Shown here in pieces: positions 17,948-33,635 of a DNA stretch of 64,000 bases; the stretch's first letter is position 1, and each line of letters starts with the position of its first letter. Source of the DNA: Limnohabitans sp. Rim8 (GTDB taxonomy: Bacteria; Pseudomonadota; Gammaproteobacteria; Burkholderiales; Burkholderiaceae_C); assembly GCA_945897795.1 (NCBI GenBank), contig CAMDFT010000003.1, forward strand, positions 1 to 64,000, written 5' to 3'. The translations under genes were made by a program, and so were the position numbers. The notes beneath the pieces were generated by a model. The model was not told the origin of the DNA. It ran no database searches and saw only the letters and a program-made list of their open reading frames with translations.

Positions 17948-18867
17948 GAGACCCCCAGCGCATTGATCTGACGCAAGCCCCATGCACTGACCATCATGCC
18001 GCTAACAAACAGGGGCACCCCAAAAGCACTGACATACAAAGCCCGCTCAATCGGTTGCTTTAAGAATTTCCACATCAAGGGCCACTGCAAGAAACTCAAG
18101 ACCAGCACAGCCAAGGCATGCCAAGGCAATTGCCAATGCATCAGGAGCGCAGCGACCGCCACTTGGGGCAACCACATCAGCACACAGGCCACGCGCGCCG
18201 CGCCCGAGGCCCCCAGCTGAACGGGCAAAGAAGCCACCCCCATTTGCCGGTCTCCCTCGATGGCCTTGAAGTCGTTCAAGGTCATGATGCCGTGGGCACC
18301 CAAGCTGTAAAGCAGGGCCAAGTAAATCGCCTTCTCACCCGGCCACGCACCACCCAACATGACGGCCGTGCCAGTCAGCCATGCCAAGCCTTCGTAACTG
18401 AGCGCACATGCCGCGTTGCCATACCAACCGTTGTTTTTCAGCCGCACTGGTGGCGCGCTGTAGGCCCAAGACAGGGCAATGGCCAGGGCGCAAGCCACAA
18501 AGCCCCAAGTGCCCATCAGGGTGGCCCACAGCAAAGACAGGACCGTCCACAAGACGGCGATGCCCAAGCCCCATTGGCCAGGCATGCGGCCTGAAGGTAT
18601 CGGCCTTTGCGGTTCATTGATGGCGTCCACATGACGATCAAACCAGTCATTCACCGCTTGGCTGCTGGCGCAAACCAAGGGCCCAGTCAAAATCAGCCCC
18701 AAACAAATCAACAACCAATGGTCTGACAGGCTTTGACCCGAAGCGACGGCACCACATGCAAAAGCCCATACCGGTGGAAACCAAGTGATCGGTTTGAGCA
18801 ACTCCGCCACGGTGCGCAAACGCGGCCGGATGAGCGGTTTTGTCAGTTCAAGGCTCTGGGTGTCCAT
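17944..18867 (-). CDS. bchG: Bacteriochlorophyll synthase BchG
   Basis: UbiA-family prenyltransferase that esterifies bacteriochlorophyllide a with geranylgeranyl diphosphate at the membrane. The 307-residue polytopic protein has the first Asp-rich motif NDWFDRHVDAINEPQRPIPS at 73-92 and the second LNDFKAIEGDRQMG near 204. Leader of the bchG-transporter-bchP operon. No Shine-Dalgarno precedes the ATG and a -10-like CATAAT ends only 6 nt before it, so the transcript may be leaderless (inference). Confidence 0.96.
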   Translation of the reverse strand: MDTQSLELTKPLIRPRLRTVAELLKPITWFPPVWAFACGAVASGQSLSDHWLLICLGLILTGPLVCASSQAVNDWFDRHVDAINEPQRPIPSGRMPGQWGLGIAVLWTVLSLLWATLMGTWGFVACALAIALSWAYSAPPVRLKNNGWYGNAACALSYEGLAWLTGTAVMLGGAWPGEKAIYLALLYSLGAHGIMTLNDFKAIEGDRQMGVASLPVQLGASGAARVACVLMWLPQVAVAALLMHWQLPWHALAVLVLSFLQWPLMWKFLKQPIERALYVSAFGVPLFVSGMMVSAWGLRQINALGVS

Positions 18868-18873
18868 GCGCCC

Positions 18874-18936
18874 ATTATGAGAAGACTTCCAATGTTGTCA
18901 ATCAATGTTTACACTGGGTGTAAAAATATTGAGACA
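18874..18936 (-). promoter_or_regulatory. bchG promoter with two PpsR/CrtJ operators
   Basis: TGTCAATCAATGTTTACA (18896-18913) and a second TGT-N12-ACA match (18919-18936) lie 5 bp apart. On the minus strand the first supplies TTGACA (18901-18896), followed after 16 bp by CATAAT (18879-18874), just before the bchG ATG at 18867. A perfect TTTACAC/GTGTAAA inverted repeat with a 3-bp centre (18908-18924) bridges the two sites. Confidence 0.6.
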
Positions 18937-18944
18937 CTCCGCCA

Positions 18945-20339
18945 TCAAAGGGCTGATGAATCGGGATCGTTGTCCGACAAAATGCCAAAGCGACGCAACT
19001 TGACATACAGGCTTTGCCGCGAGAGCCCCAACATTTCGGCAGCAGAGGCGCGGTTGTTGTGGGTGAGCTCCAACGCCGCCTCAATGCACATGCGCTCGAT
19101 GGTGTCCACCGTATCGCCCACAATGTCCTTGATAGGCCGACGACCCACCAACTGCGACAACTCTAAAAAGGGGTTGGGCAGCGCCTGAGCAGCAAGGGAA
19201 GTCCCCTGCATGCGGCGGTCCATGTCGCGAACAAACACAGCGTACAAAGGCTCGGGCTTGGCCAAATACACCGCTGAAATCTCCACGGGCAAGGTCATGC
19301 CAGACAAAGTGGTCACTTCGGTGGCGAAATTGCGCACCGTCAATTGTTGCTTCAATGAAGTACTGAGAACACCCCAATCGACTGCCCCCCTGACCAACCA
19401 GCGCTCAAGAGGTTGCCCGATCACTTGGGATGCGGCCGTCAACCCCAAGAGCGCCATACCTTCTTCATTGACACTTTTGACTGTGCCTGAGGTGTCCGTG
19501 AGCAGCCAGCCATCTGGGAAATGCGCCATGGCCTGGCTCAAAACGGCGGAAGTGTCTGATTCCAGGCCCAAAGCCGCCGAGCTTTCTTGCGGTGTCAAGC
19601 GCACCAAAAACTGAGCACCCCCTTCTTGCCTGAAGACCGTGGCAGAGACCGTCATGACCGACGCCGAACCGAACACGCTGGCGGAACACATTTCAATCCT
19701 GCCGGTTGCCAATGCGGTCCGGAGCAAGGCCTGAACTTCACCCTGGTTCCCTGCCTCGAAACACTCACGAAAATCCCGCCCAACCAAGCGTTTGCCTGCG
19801 TCTTTGAACAGTGCTTGCGCACCCACATTGACTTCCAACAAGCGGAAAGAATGGGCATCGACCATCATCACGGCTTCAGGAGAGGTTTCAAACAAAACCC
19901 GATAACGCGCCTCAATGTGCCGCAGCCTCAAATAATCACGCTCCACCGACTGTTGCGTCTCCACCAAACGGCGTTGCAGCTCGGCCAAACGTTCCATGTT
20001 GCGCCCCACAGCCAGCAGCTTGTTCCCTTTGATATTGACCGTGACGTACTGGATGGCTGCCTCCCCACCCGAGGGCGTGGGATGGTTCACATGCCGCCAA
20101 AGGAGGGACGGCGTATCGGCTTGCACTTGAAGCAAATCTCTGATTTTTTGTTTACTTTCAACAGTGACCGTGTCTGTCCAGCGCCTGCCAATCCAAGCTT
20201 GGCAGCCCAAGGAGGCCATCATGTCTTGTCCTGTTGACACATCCTCGACCACACCTTGGCCATTGATGATCAGGCTCACATCCGACACCACCCCCAATAA
20301 CTTTGAGAAAGTGTGTGGCTCGAGCTGATCAATGTTCAT
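18945..20339 (-). CDS. ppsR: Transcriptional regulator PpsR/CrtJ
   Basis: Redox- and light-responsive repressor of photosynthesis genes that binds TGT-N12-ACA palindromes. The 464-residue product has PAS-type domains (roughly residues 15-115, 150-260 and 270-385) and a C-terminal Fis-type helix-turn-helix, NNRASAAEMLGLSRQSLYVK at about 428-447. A cysteine at about 418 (ERMCIEAALEL) sits where CrtJ Cys420 is, the residue implicated in redox or thiol control in Rhodobacter. The gene lies between bchG and ppaA/aerR. No good Shine-Dalgarno is visible, and a terminator-like hairpin is 25 nt upstream. Confidence 0.94.
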   Translation of the reverse strand: MNIDQLEPHTFSKLLGVVSDVSLIINGQGVVEDVSTGQDMMASLGCQAWIGRRWTDTVTVESKQKIRDLLQVQADTPSLLWRHVNHPTPSGGEAAIQYVTVNIKGNKLLAVGRNMERLAELQRRLVETQQSVERDYLRLRHIEARYRVLFETSPEAVMMVDAHSFRLLEVNVGAQALFKDAGKRLVGRDFRECFEAGNQGEVQALLRTALATGRIEMCSASVFGSASVMTVSATVFRQEGGAQFLVRLTPQESSAALGLESDTSAVLSQAMAHFPDGWLLTDTSGTVKSVNEEGMALLGLTAASQVIGQPLERWLVRGAVDWGVLSTSLKQQLTVRNFATEVTTLSGMTLPVEISAVYLAKPEPLYAVFVRDMDRRMQGTSLAAQALPNPFLELSQLVGRRPIKDIVGDTVDTIERMCIEAALELTHNNRASAAEMLGLSRQSLYVKLRRFGILSDNDPDSSAL

Positions 20340-20363
20340 GGATGACTTTTAAAGATGGCGGGC

Positions 20364-20387
20364 AAAAAACCCTTCATGTATAAGGGT
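20364..20387 (-). terminator. Terminator-like hairpin between ppaA and ppsR
   Basis: Read on the minus strand: ACCCTT, 7-nt loop, AAGGGT and a run of six T (plus-strand A at 20364-20369). This has the shape of a weak intrinsic terminator for ppaA, but ppsR begins only 25 nt further on, so it may instead attenuate read-through into ppsR. Confidence 0.5.
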
Positions 20388-20416
20388 GATTATACTCACT
20401 GTGGTATGTATTGGGA

Positions 20417-21265
20417 TCACGCATTAGGAATAAGGGAATATTTGGACAGCCTCGGTGTCACATTTGGTTGACGAACGGTCTTTTTGACCGACTGCGTGAC
20501 CATGGCCACGGCTTGGGCGGCATTGCCATTCAACAGATGGGTCCCAGGCCAACTCAGTCTCATGGGCTCAATCTGCGCCATGGGACCGCCGACATACACT
20601 TTCAAATTCGGATTTAACTCCAAGGGCAAGATGTCTGACAACGCCTGGGCCACGGCGTCTAAATGCCGATCCGTGGACATGGACAGGGCCGCCGCGTCAA
20701 ACCAATCCGATTGAAAGATGCGTTTGAATTCGGCCATGTCCTGTGGGGCACAGAGGGTCACATTCCAGCCCCCATGGCGGAAAAACTCACTCAACATGAA
20801 AACCCCCAAACCATGCTGTGAGCTGGGCTCGGTCATCAGCAGCAGGTTCAAGCCATTTGGCTTTGCGCAGCCTTCGGATAGAAATTCAGCGCTGAATTCA
20901 TGCAACGTTTGATGCAGCCGGGAATGAGCGATGGTGCAATGGACAAAGTCGACCTCATCGGACGACCAACGCTCCCCCAATAATTGGGCTGCAAGTCCAA
21001 TGCCGCTGAGGTAAATATCTGCCAATGCATGGCCCTGGCGGTGCCACCCCATCAAAATCTCGCGGGTTTCATCCATGCTGTTGAGGGCCGCCTCCGTCAA
21101 CAATACGACCTGGCGCTGATCGAGCGCTGACTTTTGATCAAACGTTGAGCCCCCCACCAAGCGTGGACTGGCGCCCAGCCGAAAGTTGGCCTTTGAAGTT
21201 TGACTTTCAAAAGTCCCAAGTTTGTTCTGTGAAACAGCCGCTTTCTCAAATTTGAATTGAGCCAC
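20417..21265 (-). CDS. ppaA: PpaA/AerR-type B12-binding antirepressor
   Basis: PpaA/AerR proteins bind cobalamin and modulate PpsR/CrtJ. The product (282 residues from the chosen start) has a helical middle part with the conserved VHCTIAHSRLHQTLHEFSAEF region, where the cobalamin-ligating His lies in the family, and a C-terminal Rossmann-like B12-binding domain (LNLLLMTEPSSQHGLGVFMLSEFF; VYVGGPMAQ). Start is uncertain: I prefer the GTG at 21265 because GAAGGGG lies 5 nt upstream and because the frame further up enters the bchF/ppaA promoter with its PpsR operator. Rhodobacter AerR also has long and short forms. It is adjacent to ppsR and divergent from bchF, the usual arrangement. Confidence 0.85.
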   Translation of the reverse strand: MAQFKFEKAAVSQNKLGTFESQTSKANFRLGASPRLVGGSTFDQKSALDQRQVVLLTEAALNSMDETREILMGWHRQGHALADIYLSGIGLAAQLLGERWSSDEVDFVHCTIAHSRLHQTLHEFSAEFLSEGCAKPNGLNLLLMTEPSSQHGLGVFMLSEFFRHGGWNVTLCAPQDMAEFKRIFQSDWFDAAALSMSTDRHLDAVAQALSDILPLELNPNLKVYVGGPMAQIEPMRLSWPGTHLLNGNAAQAVAMVTQSVKKTVRQPNVTPRLSKYSLIPNA

Positions 21266-21351
21266 AACCACCCCTTCTTCGAATTGACGCTCTAGTGTGA
21301 AGTAAGTAGCCCCAAATCCATTTAGGTGTAAACCCTGAATGTCGCATTTGC

Positions 21352-21392
21352 TGTCAATTTGTATTGACACTTTCGGATCTAGTCCGTAAAGT
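21352..21392 (+). promoter_or_regulatory. ppaA/bchF intergenic PpsR operator and bchF promoter
   Basis: TGTCAATTTGTATTGACA (21352-21369) is an exact and near-symmetric TGT-N12-ACA site. Its right half gives TTGACA (21364-21369), then 17 bp and TAAAGT (21387-21392), about 30 bp before the bchF ATG. The inverted half gives TTGACA on the minus strand toward ppaA, so one operator may control both directions. Confidence 0.65.
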
Positions 21393-21422
21393 GAGCTCAG
21401 TTGATGTTCGAAAAGGTCTGAA

Positions 21423-23212
<1,790 letters not shown>

Positions 23213-24780
23213 AGGATTCCACACCATGCAACTGACACTCTGGACTTACGAAGGACCGCCGCATGTGGGCGCGATGCGGGTGGCCACGGCGATGGAGGAT
23301 GTGCACTACGTGTTGCATGCCCCACAAGGTGACACTTACGCCGATTTGCTGTTCACCATGATCGAGCGCTTGCAAAAACGCCCACCCGTCACCTACACCA
23401 CATTCCAAGCGCGTGATTTGGGCGGCGACACCGCCGAATTGTTCAAGACCGCTGCGCGCGATGCGTTTGAGCGATTCGCCCCCAAAGCCATGCTGGTGGG
23501 TGCCTCTTGCACTGCCGAATTGATTCAAGACGACCCAGGCGGTTTGTGCAAAGCCCTGCAATTGCCGATACCGGTGGTGGCCCTGGAGTTGCCGTCGTAT
23601 CAGCGCAAAGAAAATTGGGGCGCTTCAGAAACTTTCTACCAACTGGTTCGTCACCTGGCTGCTCCCAAATCCGCCGAACAAAGGGCAGAACCTGCCAAGC
23701 CACGGTGCAACATCTTAGGCCCCACCGCCTTGGGATTCAGGCACCGCGATGACTTGGCAGAAATACGCAAGCTGCTGACCGACATGGGCGTAGAGATCAA
23801 TGTGGTGGCCCCTTTGACGGCCACGCCTGACGATATCGCGCGCCTGGCCGATGCCGATTTCAATGTGGTTCTCTACCCTGAAATTGCCCAATTGAGCGCG
23901 CAGTGGCTGCAACGAACTTTTCAACAGCCCTTCACCAAAACCATTCCGATTGGGCACAACGCAACCTGTGCATTTATTCGGGAAGTGGCGGAACTTGCCG
24001 GGTTCGATCCAGAGGCCACCTTGTCCAAGGCCGTGTCACGAGCCGCTTGGTACAGCCGATCGGTCGATTCCAACTACTTGACGGGCAAACGGGTTTTTGT
24101 GTTTGGCGATGCCACACATGCCGTGGCCGCCGCCAAAGTGGCAGCGCAAGAAATGGGCTTCACGGTGGTGGGCATTGGCACTTACAGCCGAGAGTTTGCA
24201 AGGGAAGTGCGTGACGCCGCCAAGATTTACGGTGTGGAACCCTTGATCAGTGACGACTATTTGGAAATAGAAGCACACATCTCGCAGTTGAATCCTGAGT
24301 TGGTGCTGGGTACCCAAATGGAGCGCCACATTGCCAAGCGTTTGGGTGTGCCGTGTGCGGTCATTTCAGCGCCAGTGCATGTGCAAGATTACCCTGCCCG
24401 CTACTCACCTCAAATGGGCTTTGAAGGCGCCAGCGTTCTTTTTGACACCTGGGTACACCCCCTGATGATGGGTCTGGAAGAGCATCTGATTGGGATGTTC
24501 CGCGGCGACTCTGAGTTCCATGAAGATGCTGCGCCCTCCCACCTGGGTGGTGGCGTTCATGCGCAAAGCCTTCAAGACACAACGAAAGCGATGCCCGTGG
24601 ATCAGGCACAAAAGACCAATGCATCCACCATTTCAGAAAGCATCACCGTATCAGTTTGGGATGCAGGCGCAGAGAAAGAACTCAAAAAAATTCCATTTTT
24701 CGTCCGAGGCAAGGCCAGGCGGAATACCGAGAGATTTGCCACCGAACGGGGCATCTCGGTGATCACGACGGAGACACTGT

Positions 24781-29483
<4,703 letters not shown>

Positions 29484-29494
29484 GGCTTTGAACC

Positions 29495-30193
29495 ATGAGT
29501 GACATCACTTACGAACAACGCCGCGGCCAAATCGAAAACTACTTCGATCGCACAGCCGCTGCCGCTTGGGAGAAATTGACCTCCGATGCGCCTGTAGGCC
29601 GCATTCGCGCCTCGGTGCGTGCAGGGCGCGACCAAATGCGCTCGACCTTGGTGTCATGGTTAGGTCAAGACCTCAAGGGCAAACGCATATTGGATGCAGG
29701 CTGTGGCACAGGTGCTTTGGCGGTTGAAGCAGCACGCTTGGGTGCTCAGGTGGTGGCCATTGATTTGTCCCCTACTCTGGTCGACTTGGCGCGGGAAAGA
29801 ATTCCAGCCGACATCGCGCACTTGGTGGAATTTCACAGCGGTGACATGCTTGACAAAGGATTGGGGCACTTTGACCATGTGGTGGCCATGGACTCCATCA
29901 TTCACTATGACACTGAAGATGCTGTCCATGCACTGGCCCAGTTGGCCGAGCGCACAAGCAAATCGATTGTTTTTACATTTGCACCGCGCACGCCCATGTT
30001 GGCCTTGATGATCTCTGTGGGTCGCTTGCTTCCAAGGGGCGACCGTGCCCCTTGGCTAGAACCGATGGCTGAGACACGCATTGCTGAGTTGATGAAGACG
30101 CATCCATCGTTGAACGGCTGGCAATGTGCCCGCGCACACAAAGTGTCGAGCGGCTTTTACAAATCCAAAGCGATGGAGTGGATCCGCTCATGA
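29495..30193 (+). CDS. bchM: Mg-protoporphyrin IX O-methyltransferase BchM
   Basis: SAM-dependent methylation of the C13 propionate of Mg-protoporphyrin IX, making the monomethyl ester used by AcsF. The 232-residue product has the SAM motif ILDAGCGTGALAVEAARLG at about 66-84 and downstream VVAIDLSPTLVDLA and GHFDHVVAMDSIIHY segments of the BchM/ChlM family. It lies 11 nt after bchL and overlaps lhaA by 4 nt. Confidence 0.96.
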   Translation: MSDITYEQRRGQIENYFDRTAAAAWEKLTSDAPVGRIRASVRAGRDQMRSTLVSWLGQDLKGKRILDAGCGTGALAVEAARLGAQVVAIDLSPTLVDLARERIPADIAHLVEFHSGDMLDKGLGHFDHVVAMDSIIHYDTEDAVHALAQLAERTSKSIVFTFAPRTPMLALMISVGRLLPRGDRAPWLEPMAETRIAELMKTHPSLNGWQCARAHKVSSGFYKSKAMEWIRS

Positions 30194-31626
30194 GAGCCAA
30201 AACGTTTGCCAAGTTTGCCAAGCAAATGCCTGTGAATTGGCTGCCGTTTGCGGACGTGGCCAGCCCAGGCTTGCCGATGGCGCGTTTGTTGCGCTTGTCA
30301 CTGTTCAAGTTCACCATGGGCATCACCACCGCCTTGATGATCGGCACCCTGAACCGGGTCATGATTGTGGAATTGTTTGTCCCCGCTTGGTTGGTGGCAT
30401 TGATGTTGGCCCTTCCCCTGCTGGTGGCACCGTTCAGGGCGGTCACGGGCTACCAATCCGATGTCCACATCTCCGCCTTTGGATGGCGCCGGGTGCCTTA
30501 CATGTGGGGCGGTACATTGATTCAATTTTTAGGGCTGGCCGTCATGCCCTTTGCCTTGCTGGTTCTGTCGGGTGGCGGGCAAGTTCCTGTGCCTGACTGG
30601 GTGGGTCAAGGCGCTGCTGCCATCGCATTCTTGATGGTGGGTGCAGGTTTGCAAACATCGCAAACCGCAGGTCTGGCCTTGGCCACCGATCAAGCCAGTG
30701 AAGAGACCCGGCCACGGGTCGTGGCCCTGATGTACACCATGCTCTTGGTCGGCGCCGTCTTTGGCAGTTTGGCGTACAGCTTTTTACTCGCCACCTTCAC
30801 ACCCGAAATTTTGGTTCAAGTCGTGCAAGGTACGGCGCTGGTGGTGTTGCTGCTCAACGGTATTGCGCTTTGGAAGCAAGAACCTCGCAATCACGAGCGT
30901 GTCAAGGCGATGAAAACCGAAATTCGCCGCCCATTCAAAGAGGTTTGGGCAGAATTTATTGCTTTACCCAACGCGAGGCGCTTCTTATGGGCCACGGCTT
31001 TGGGCACCATGGGATTCAACATGCAGGACATTGTTCTGGAGCCCTATGGCGGTGAAATTCTGAAATTGAGTGTGGGTGCGACCAGTGCACTGACAGCGAT
31101 GTTGTCTGCGGGTGGCTTGTTGGGCTTTTATGTGGCTGGCCGCCAATTGGCCAAAGGCATAGACCCGATGCGGCTGGCAGCCTATGGCGCATTGGCAGGC
31201 TTGCCTGCATTTGCAGCCGTGATTTTTTCAGCGCCCCTGGATGCGGGTTGGCTGTTCAAGTTTGGCGCCATGGGCATTGGCTTTGGTGGTGGCTTGTTTG
31301 CGGTCGGTACTTTGTTCACGGCCATGCGCATTGAGTCCAATTTCATAGGCTTGGCCTTGGGTGCTTGGGGGGCTGTGCAAGCGGCAGCCGCTGGCCTGTC
31401 CATGTTCTTTGGCGGTGCATTGCGAGACATCGTGAACACATTGGCCTCGCAAGGCGCTTTGGGCGAAGGTTTGACGGACCCCTCGGTGGGGTACAGCATG
31501 GTCTACCACGTTGAAATGCTTTTGTTGTTTCTCACCCTGATTGCTGTGGGGCCCCTGGTCAAACGCAGCAGCTCTTTTTCAATCGCTGTTCCCTCAACCC
31601 TCGGCTTGACCGAGTCACGCATTTAA
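30190..31626 (+). CDS. lhaA: LH1 assembly factor LhaA (PucC-family MFS)
   Basis: Membrane protein required for assembly of the LH1 antenna in Rhodobacter; PucC/MFS fold. The 478-residue product starts MRAKTFAKFAKQMPVNWLPF, has about 12 spans and family segments MIGTLNRVMIVELFVPAWLV near 46-65 and MGFNMQDIVLEPYGGEIL near 274-291. The ATG at 30190 overlaps the bchM stop (ATGA). Location between bchM and puhA is the classic lhaA site and separates it from the paralog at 16601-17947. Confidence 0.93.
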   Translation: MRAKTFAKFAKQMPVNWLPFADVASPGLPMARLLRLSLFKFTMGITTALMIGTLNRVMIVELFVPAWLVALMLALPLLVAPFRAVTGYQSDVHISAFGWRRVPYMWGGTLIQFLGLAVMPFALLVLSGGGQVPVPDWVGQGAAAIAFLMVGAGLQTSQTAGLALATDQASEETRPRVVALMYTMLLVGAVFGSLAYSFLLATFTPEILVQVVQGTALVVLLLNGIALWKQEPRNHERVKAMKTEIRRPFKEVWAEFIALPNARRFLWATALGTMGFNMQDIVLEPYGGEILKLSVGATSALTAMLSAGGLLGFYVAGRQLAKGIDPMRLAAYGALAGLPAFAAVIFSAPLDAGWLFKFGAMGIGFGGGLFAVGTLFTAMRIESNFIGLALGAWGAVQAAAAGLSMFFGGALRDIVNTLASQGALGEGLTDPSVGYSMVYHVEMLLLFLTLIAVGPLVKRSSSFSIAVPSTLGLTESRI

Positions 31627-31647
31627 TTGTTCAAAGGAGAAGACGTT

Positions 31648-32409
31648 ATGCAAACAGTTGGCAACATCACTGGTTATATCGATTTAGCCCAAATACTGCT
31701 TTATGTATTTTGGCTATTTTTTGCTGGCCTGATTTGGTACTTGGTCACCGAAAACCACCGCGAAGGCTATCCCATGGAGTCCAGCAGCAGCGGACGCGCT
31801 GTGGTCAAGGGCTTCCCCATTCCAGCCCCCAAAACTTTCTTGCTCGAAGGTGGCAAAACTGTCACGGTGCCTGACCTCACACGCAAAGAGCCGGCTTACA
31901 ACGCCGTGGCAACCAGTCGCAGTTCTGGCTCCACCATTGAGCCCAAAGGGAACGCCATGACCGCAGCCGTCGGCCCAGGCGCTTACACGATGCGCGAGGA
32001 TGTCCCCGAGCGGACATCCCATGGCGTGCCTCTGATTCAACCTTTGCGGATCGCCAGCGATTACACCGTCGCACCCCAAGACGTCGATCCACGCGGCCTG
32101 CCCGTCATGGCTGGCGATGGCAAACAAGGCGGCACGGTCAAGGACATTTGGATAGATTCTGCTGAAATGATGTTCCGATATTTAGAAGTGGAAATCGCGG
32201 GTGGTCGTACTGTTTTGCTGCCCATCACGTTTTCCCTAATTCGCAGAAACCAAGTAGAAGTGCATGCTGTCTATGCTCGCCATTTCGCTGATGTGCCTGC
32301 CCTGAAAAATCCAGATCAGGTCACAAAATTGGAAGAAGAAAAAATCAGTGCTTACTACGGGGCCGGAACTTTGTATGCCGATGCCAAACGCAGTGAGCCG
32401 CTGATCTAA
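31648..32409 (+). CDS. puhA: Photosynthetic reaction center subunit H
   Basis: H subunit of the type II reaction center; caps PufLM on the cytoplasmic side and guides proton uptake to QB. The 253-residue product has one N-terminal span (about 11-31) followed by the conserved REGYPME and a PRC-barrel cytoplasmic domain with VPLIQPLRIASDYTVAPQDVD-like core near 130-150 and GGTVKDIWIDSAEMMFRYLE near 165-184. A strong AAAGGAG precedes the ATG at 31648. Confidence 0.96.
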   Translation: MQTVGNITGYIDLAQILLYVFWLFFAGLIWYLVTENHREGYPMESSSSGRAVVKGFPIPAPKTFLLEGGKTVTVPDLTRKEPAYNAVATSRSSGSTIEPKGNAMTAAVGPGAYTMREDVPERTSHGVPLIQPLRIASDYTVAPQDVDPRGLPVMAGDGKQGGTVKDIWIDSAEMMFRYLEVEIAGGRTVLLPITFSLIRRNQVEVHAVYARHFADVPALKNPDQVTKLEEEKISAYYGAGTLYADAKRSEPLI

Positions 32410-32455
32410 GGCTTCGCGGCCATGCGTGTTGAATGAACAGCTGAAGAGGAATCAA

Positions 32456-33127
32456 ATGCCCATCGAAAACCTTGGTCATGAATACGAGTTTGAACCGCAG
32501 TACGGCCTGCCTGAAAGGTTGCCTTCTGATGAGTTCATAGTTTGGCAAGGCTCACCCGAAGTCGCAGCACTGGCCTCTTCGGCCTTTCACATCAAAAAGC
32601 TGGTCATCTATTTTGCGGTGCTCATTGTGGCCTGCGCATGGCCGGCTTTGGAAGAAGGTGCTGGTGTCATGGCGGTGCTGCTGTCCATCAAATGGATGAC
32701 GCCACTGGCCCTCGTTGGCCTGGGTTCCGTGTGGATGATGGCTTACATGACTTCTCGCACGACGGTTTACACCTTGACAAACAAGCGGGTGGTCATGCGT
32801 TTGGGCATCGTGTTCACCGTGTCGTTCAACTTCCCGTTGAAACAAGTGGCATCAGCGGATATTCGGACGCTGCAGAACGGCTTTGGGGACATCACTTTGG
32901 CGTTGAAAGGTTCAGATCGCATTGCATGGATTCATTTATGGCCCAGTGTGAGGCCCTGGAAAATTAACAAACCAGAGCCCACCCTGCGCGCCATACCCCA
33001 TGTTCAAGAGGTTTCCGCCAAATTGCGCGATGCATGGTCACAAAATACAGGTTTGCCTGCCCATGCGACTGCTTCCGTCTCGAGTGGAAAATCCAATTCA
33101 AATGAACTTCAAGTGAGTCTGACATGA
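32456..33127 (+). CDS. puhB: Photosynthetic complex assembly protein PuhB
   Basis: Membrane protein involved in reaction center and LH1 assembly in Rhodobacter. The 223-residue product has two to three hydrophobic segments (about 42-60 and 74-93) and a bacterial PH-like domain with TVYTLTNKRVVMRLGIVF near 101-118. I chose the ATG at 32456 because GAAGAGG lies 7 nt upstream; an in-frame ATG at 32426 has no such site. Overlaps puhC by 4 nt. Confidence 0.92.
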   Translation: MPIENLGHEYEFEPQYGLPERLPSDEFIVWQGSPEVAALASSAFHIKKLVIYFAVLIVACAWPALEEGAGVMAVLLSIKWMTPLALVGLGSVWMMAYMTSRTTVYTLTNKRVVMRLGIVFTVSFNFPLKQVASADIRTLQNGFGDITLALKGSDRIAWIHLWPSVRPWKINKPEPTLRAIPHVQEVSAKLRDAWSQNTGLPAHATASVSSGKSNSNELQVSLT

Positions 33128-33594
33128 GCGGATTGCAAGCATCAACCTTGACACGCAAAGCCACACCAGATCACTTCCCTCAGTGGGTTTTGTATTGCGC
33201 GGCGGGCATCATCGCGTTCTCGCTCATTTCTGTCGGCCTCGTTCGCATCACCGGCAACGGTCCAGACCAAAAAGCCGCAACCCCTACTGTCCAACGATCA
33301 CTGGTTTTTCAGGATCACCATGACGGCGGTGTCCGTGTGGTGGACGGTTTGACTGGAAAAACCTTGACGGTTTTGCACGGCGAGCAAGGCTTTGTGCGCG
33401 GCACTCTGCGTGCCTTGACGCGAGAGCGGTACTCAAGGGGCATTGGTTCTGAGTTGCCATTTGAATTGATTGCTCGCGTGGATGGCCGCGTCACTTTGTT
33501 TGACCCGAGCACTGGACAACGGGTGGACTTGGAGTCATTTGGGCCGACCAATACGGGTGAATTCGCACGGTTCTTAGCCATGCAGCCTGAATAA
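33124..33594 (+). CDS. puhC: Photosynthetic complex assembly protein PuhC
   Basis: Single-span protein supporting RC-LH1 assembly; exact activity unresolved. The 156-residue product has a span at about 19-41 and a periplasmic domain with the family-like [18 protein letters not shown] and [20 protein letters not shown] stretches. The ATGA overlap with puhB and the position before acsF are diagnostic. Confidence 0.9.
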   Translation: MSGLQASTLTRKATPDHFPQWVLYCAAGIIAFSLISVGLVRITGNGPDQKAATPTVQRSLVFQDHHDGGVRVVDGLTGKTLTVLHGEQGFVRGTLRALTRERYSRGIGSELPFELIARVDGRVTLFDPSTGQRVDLESFGPTNTGEFARFLAMQPE

Positions 33595-33635
33595 AGACGC
33601 AACAGCTTTGTTTTAAGAAACTGGAATCTTCGTTT

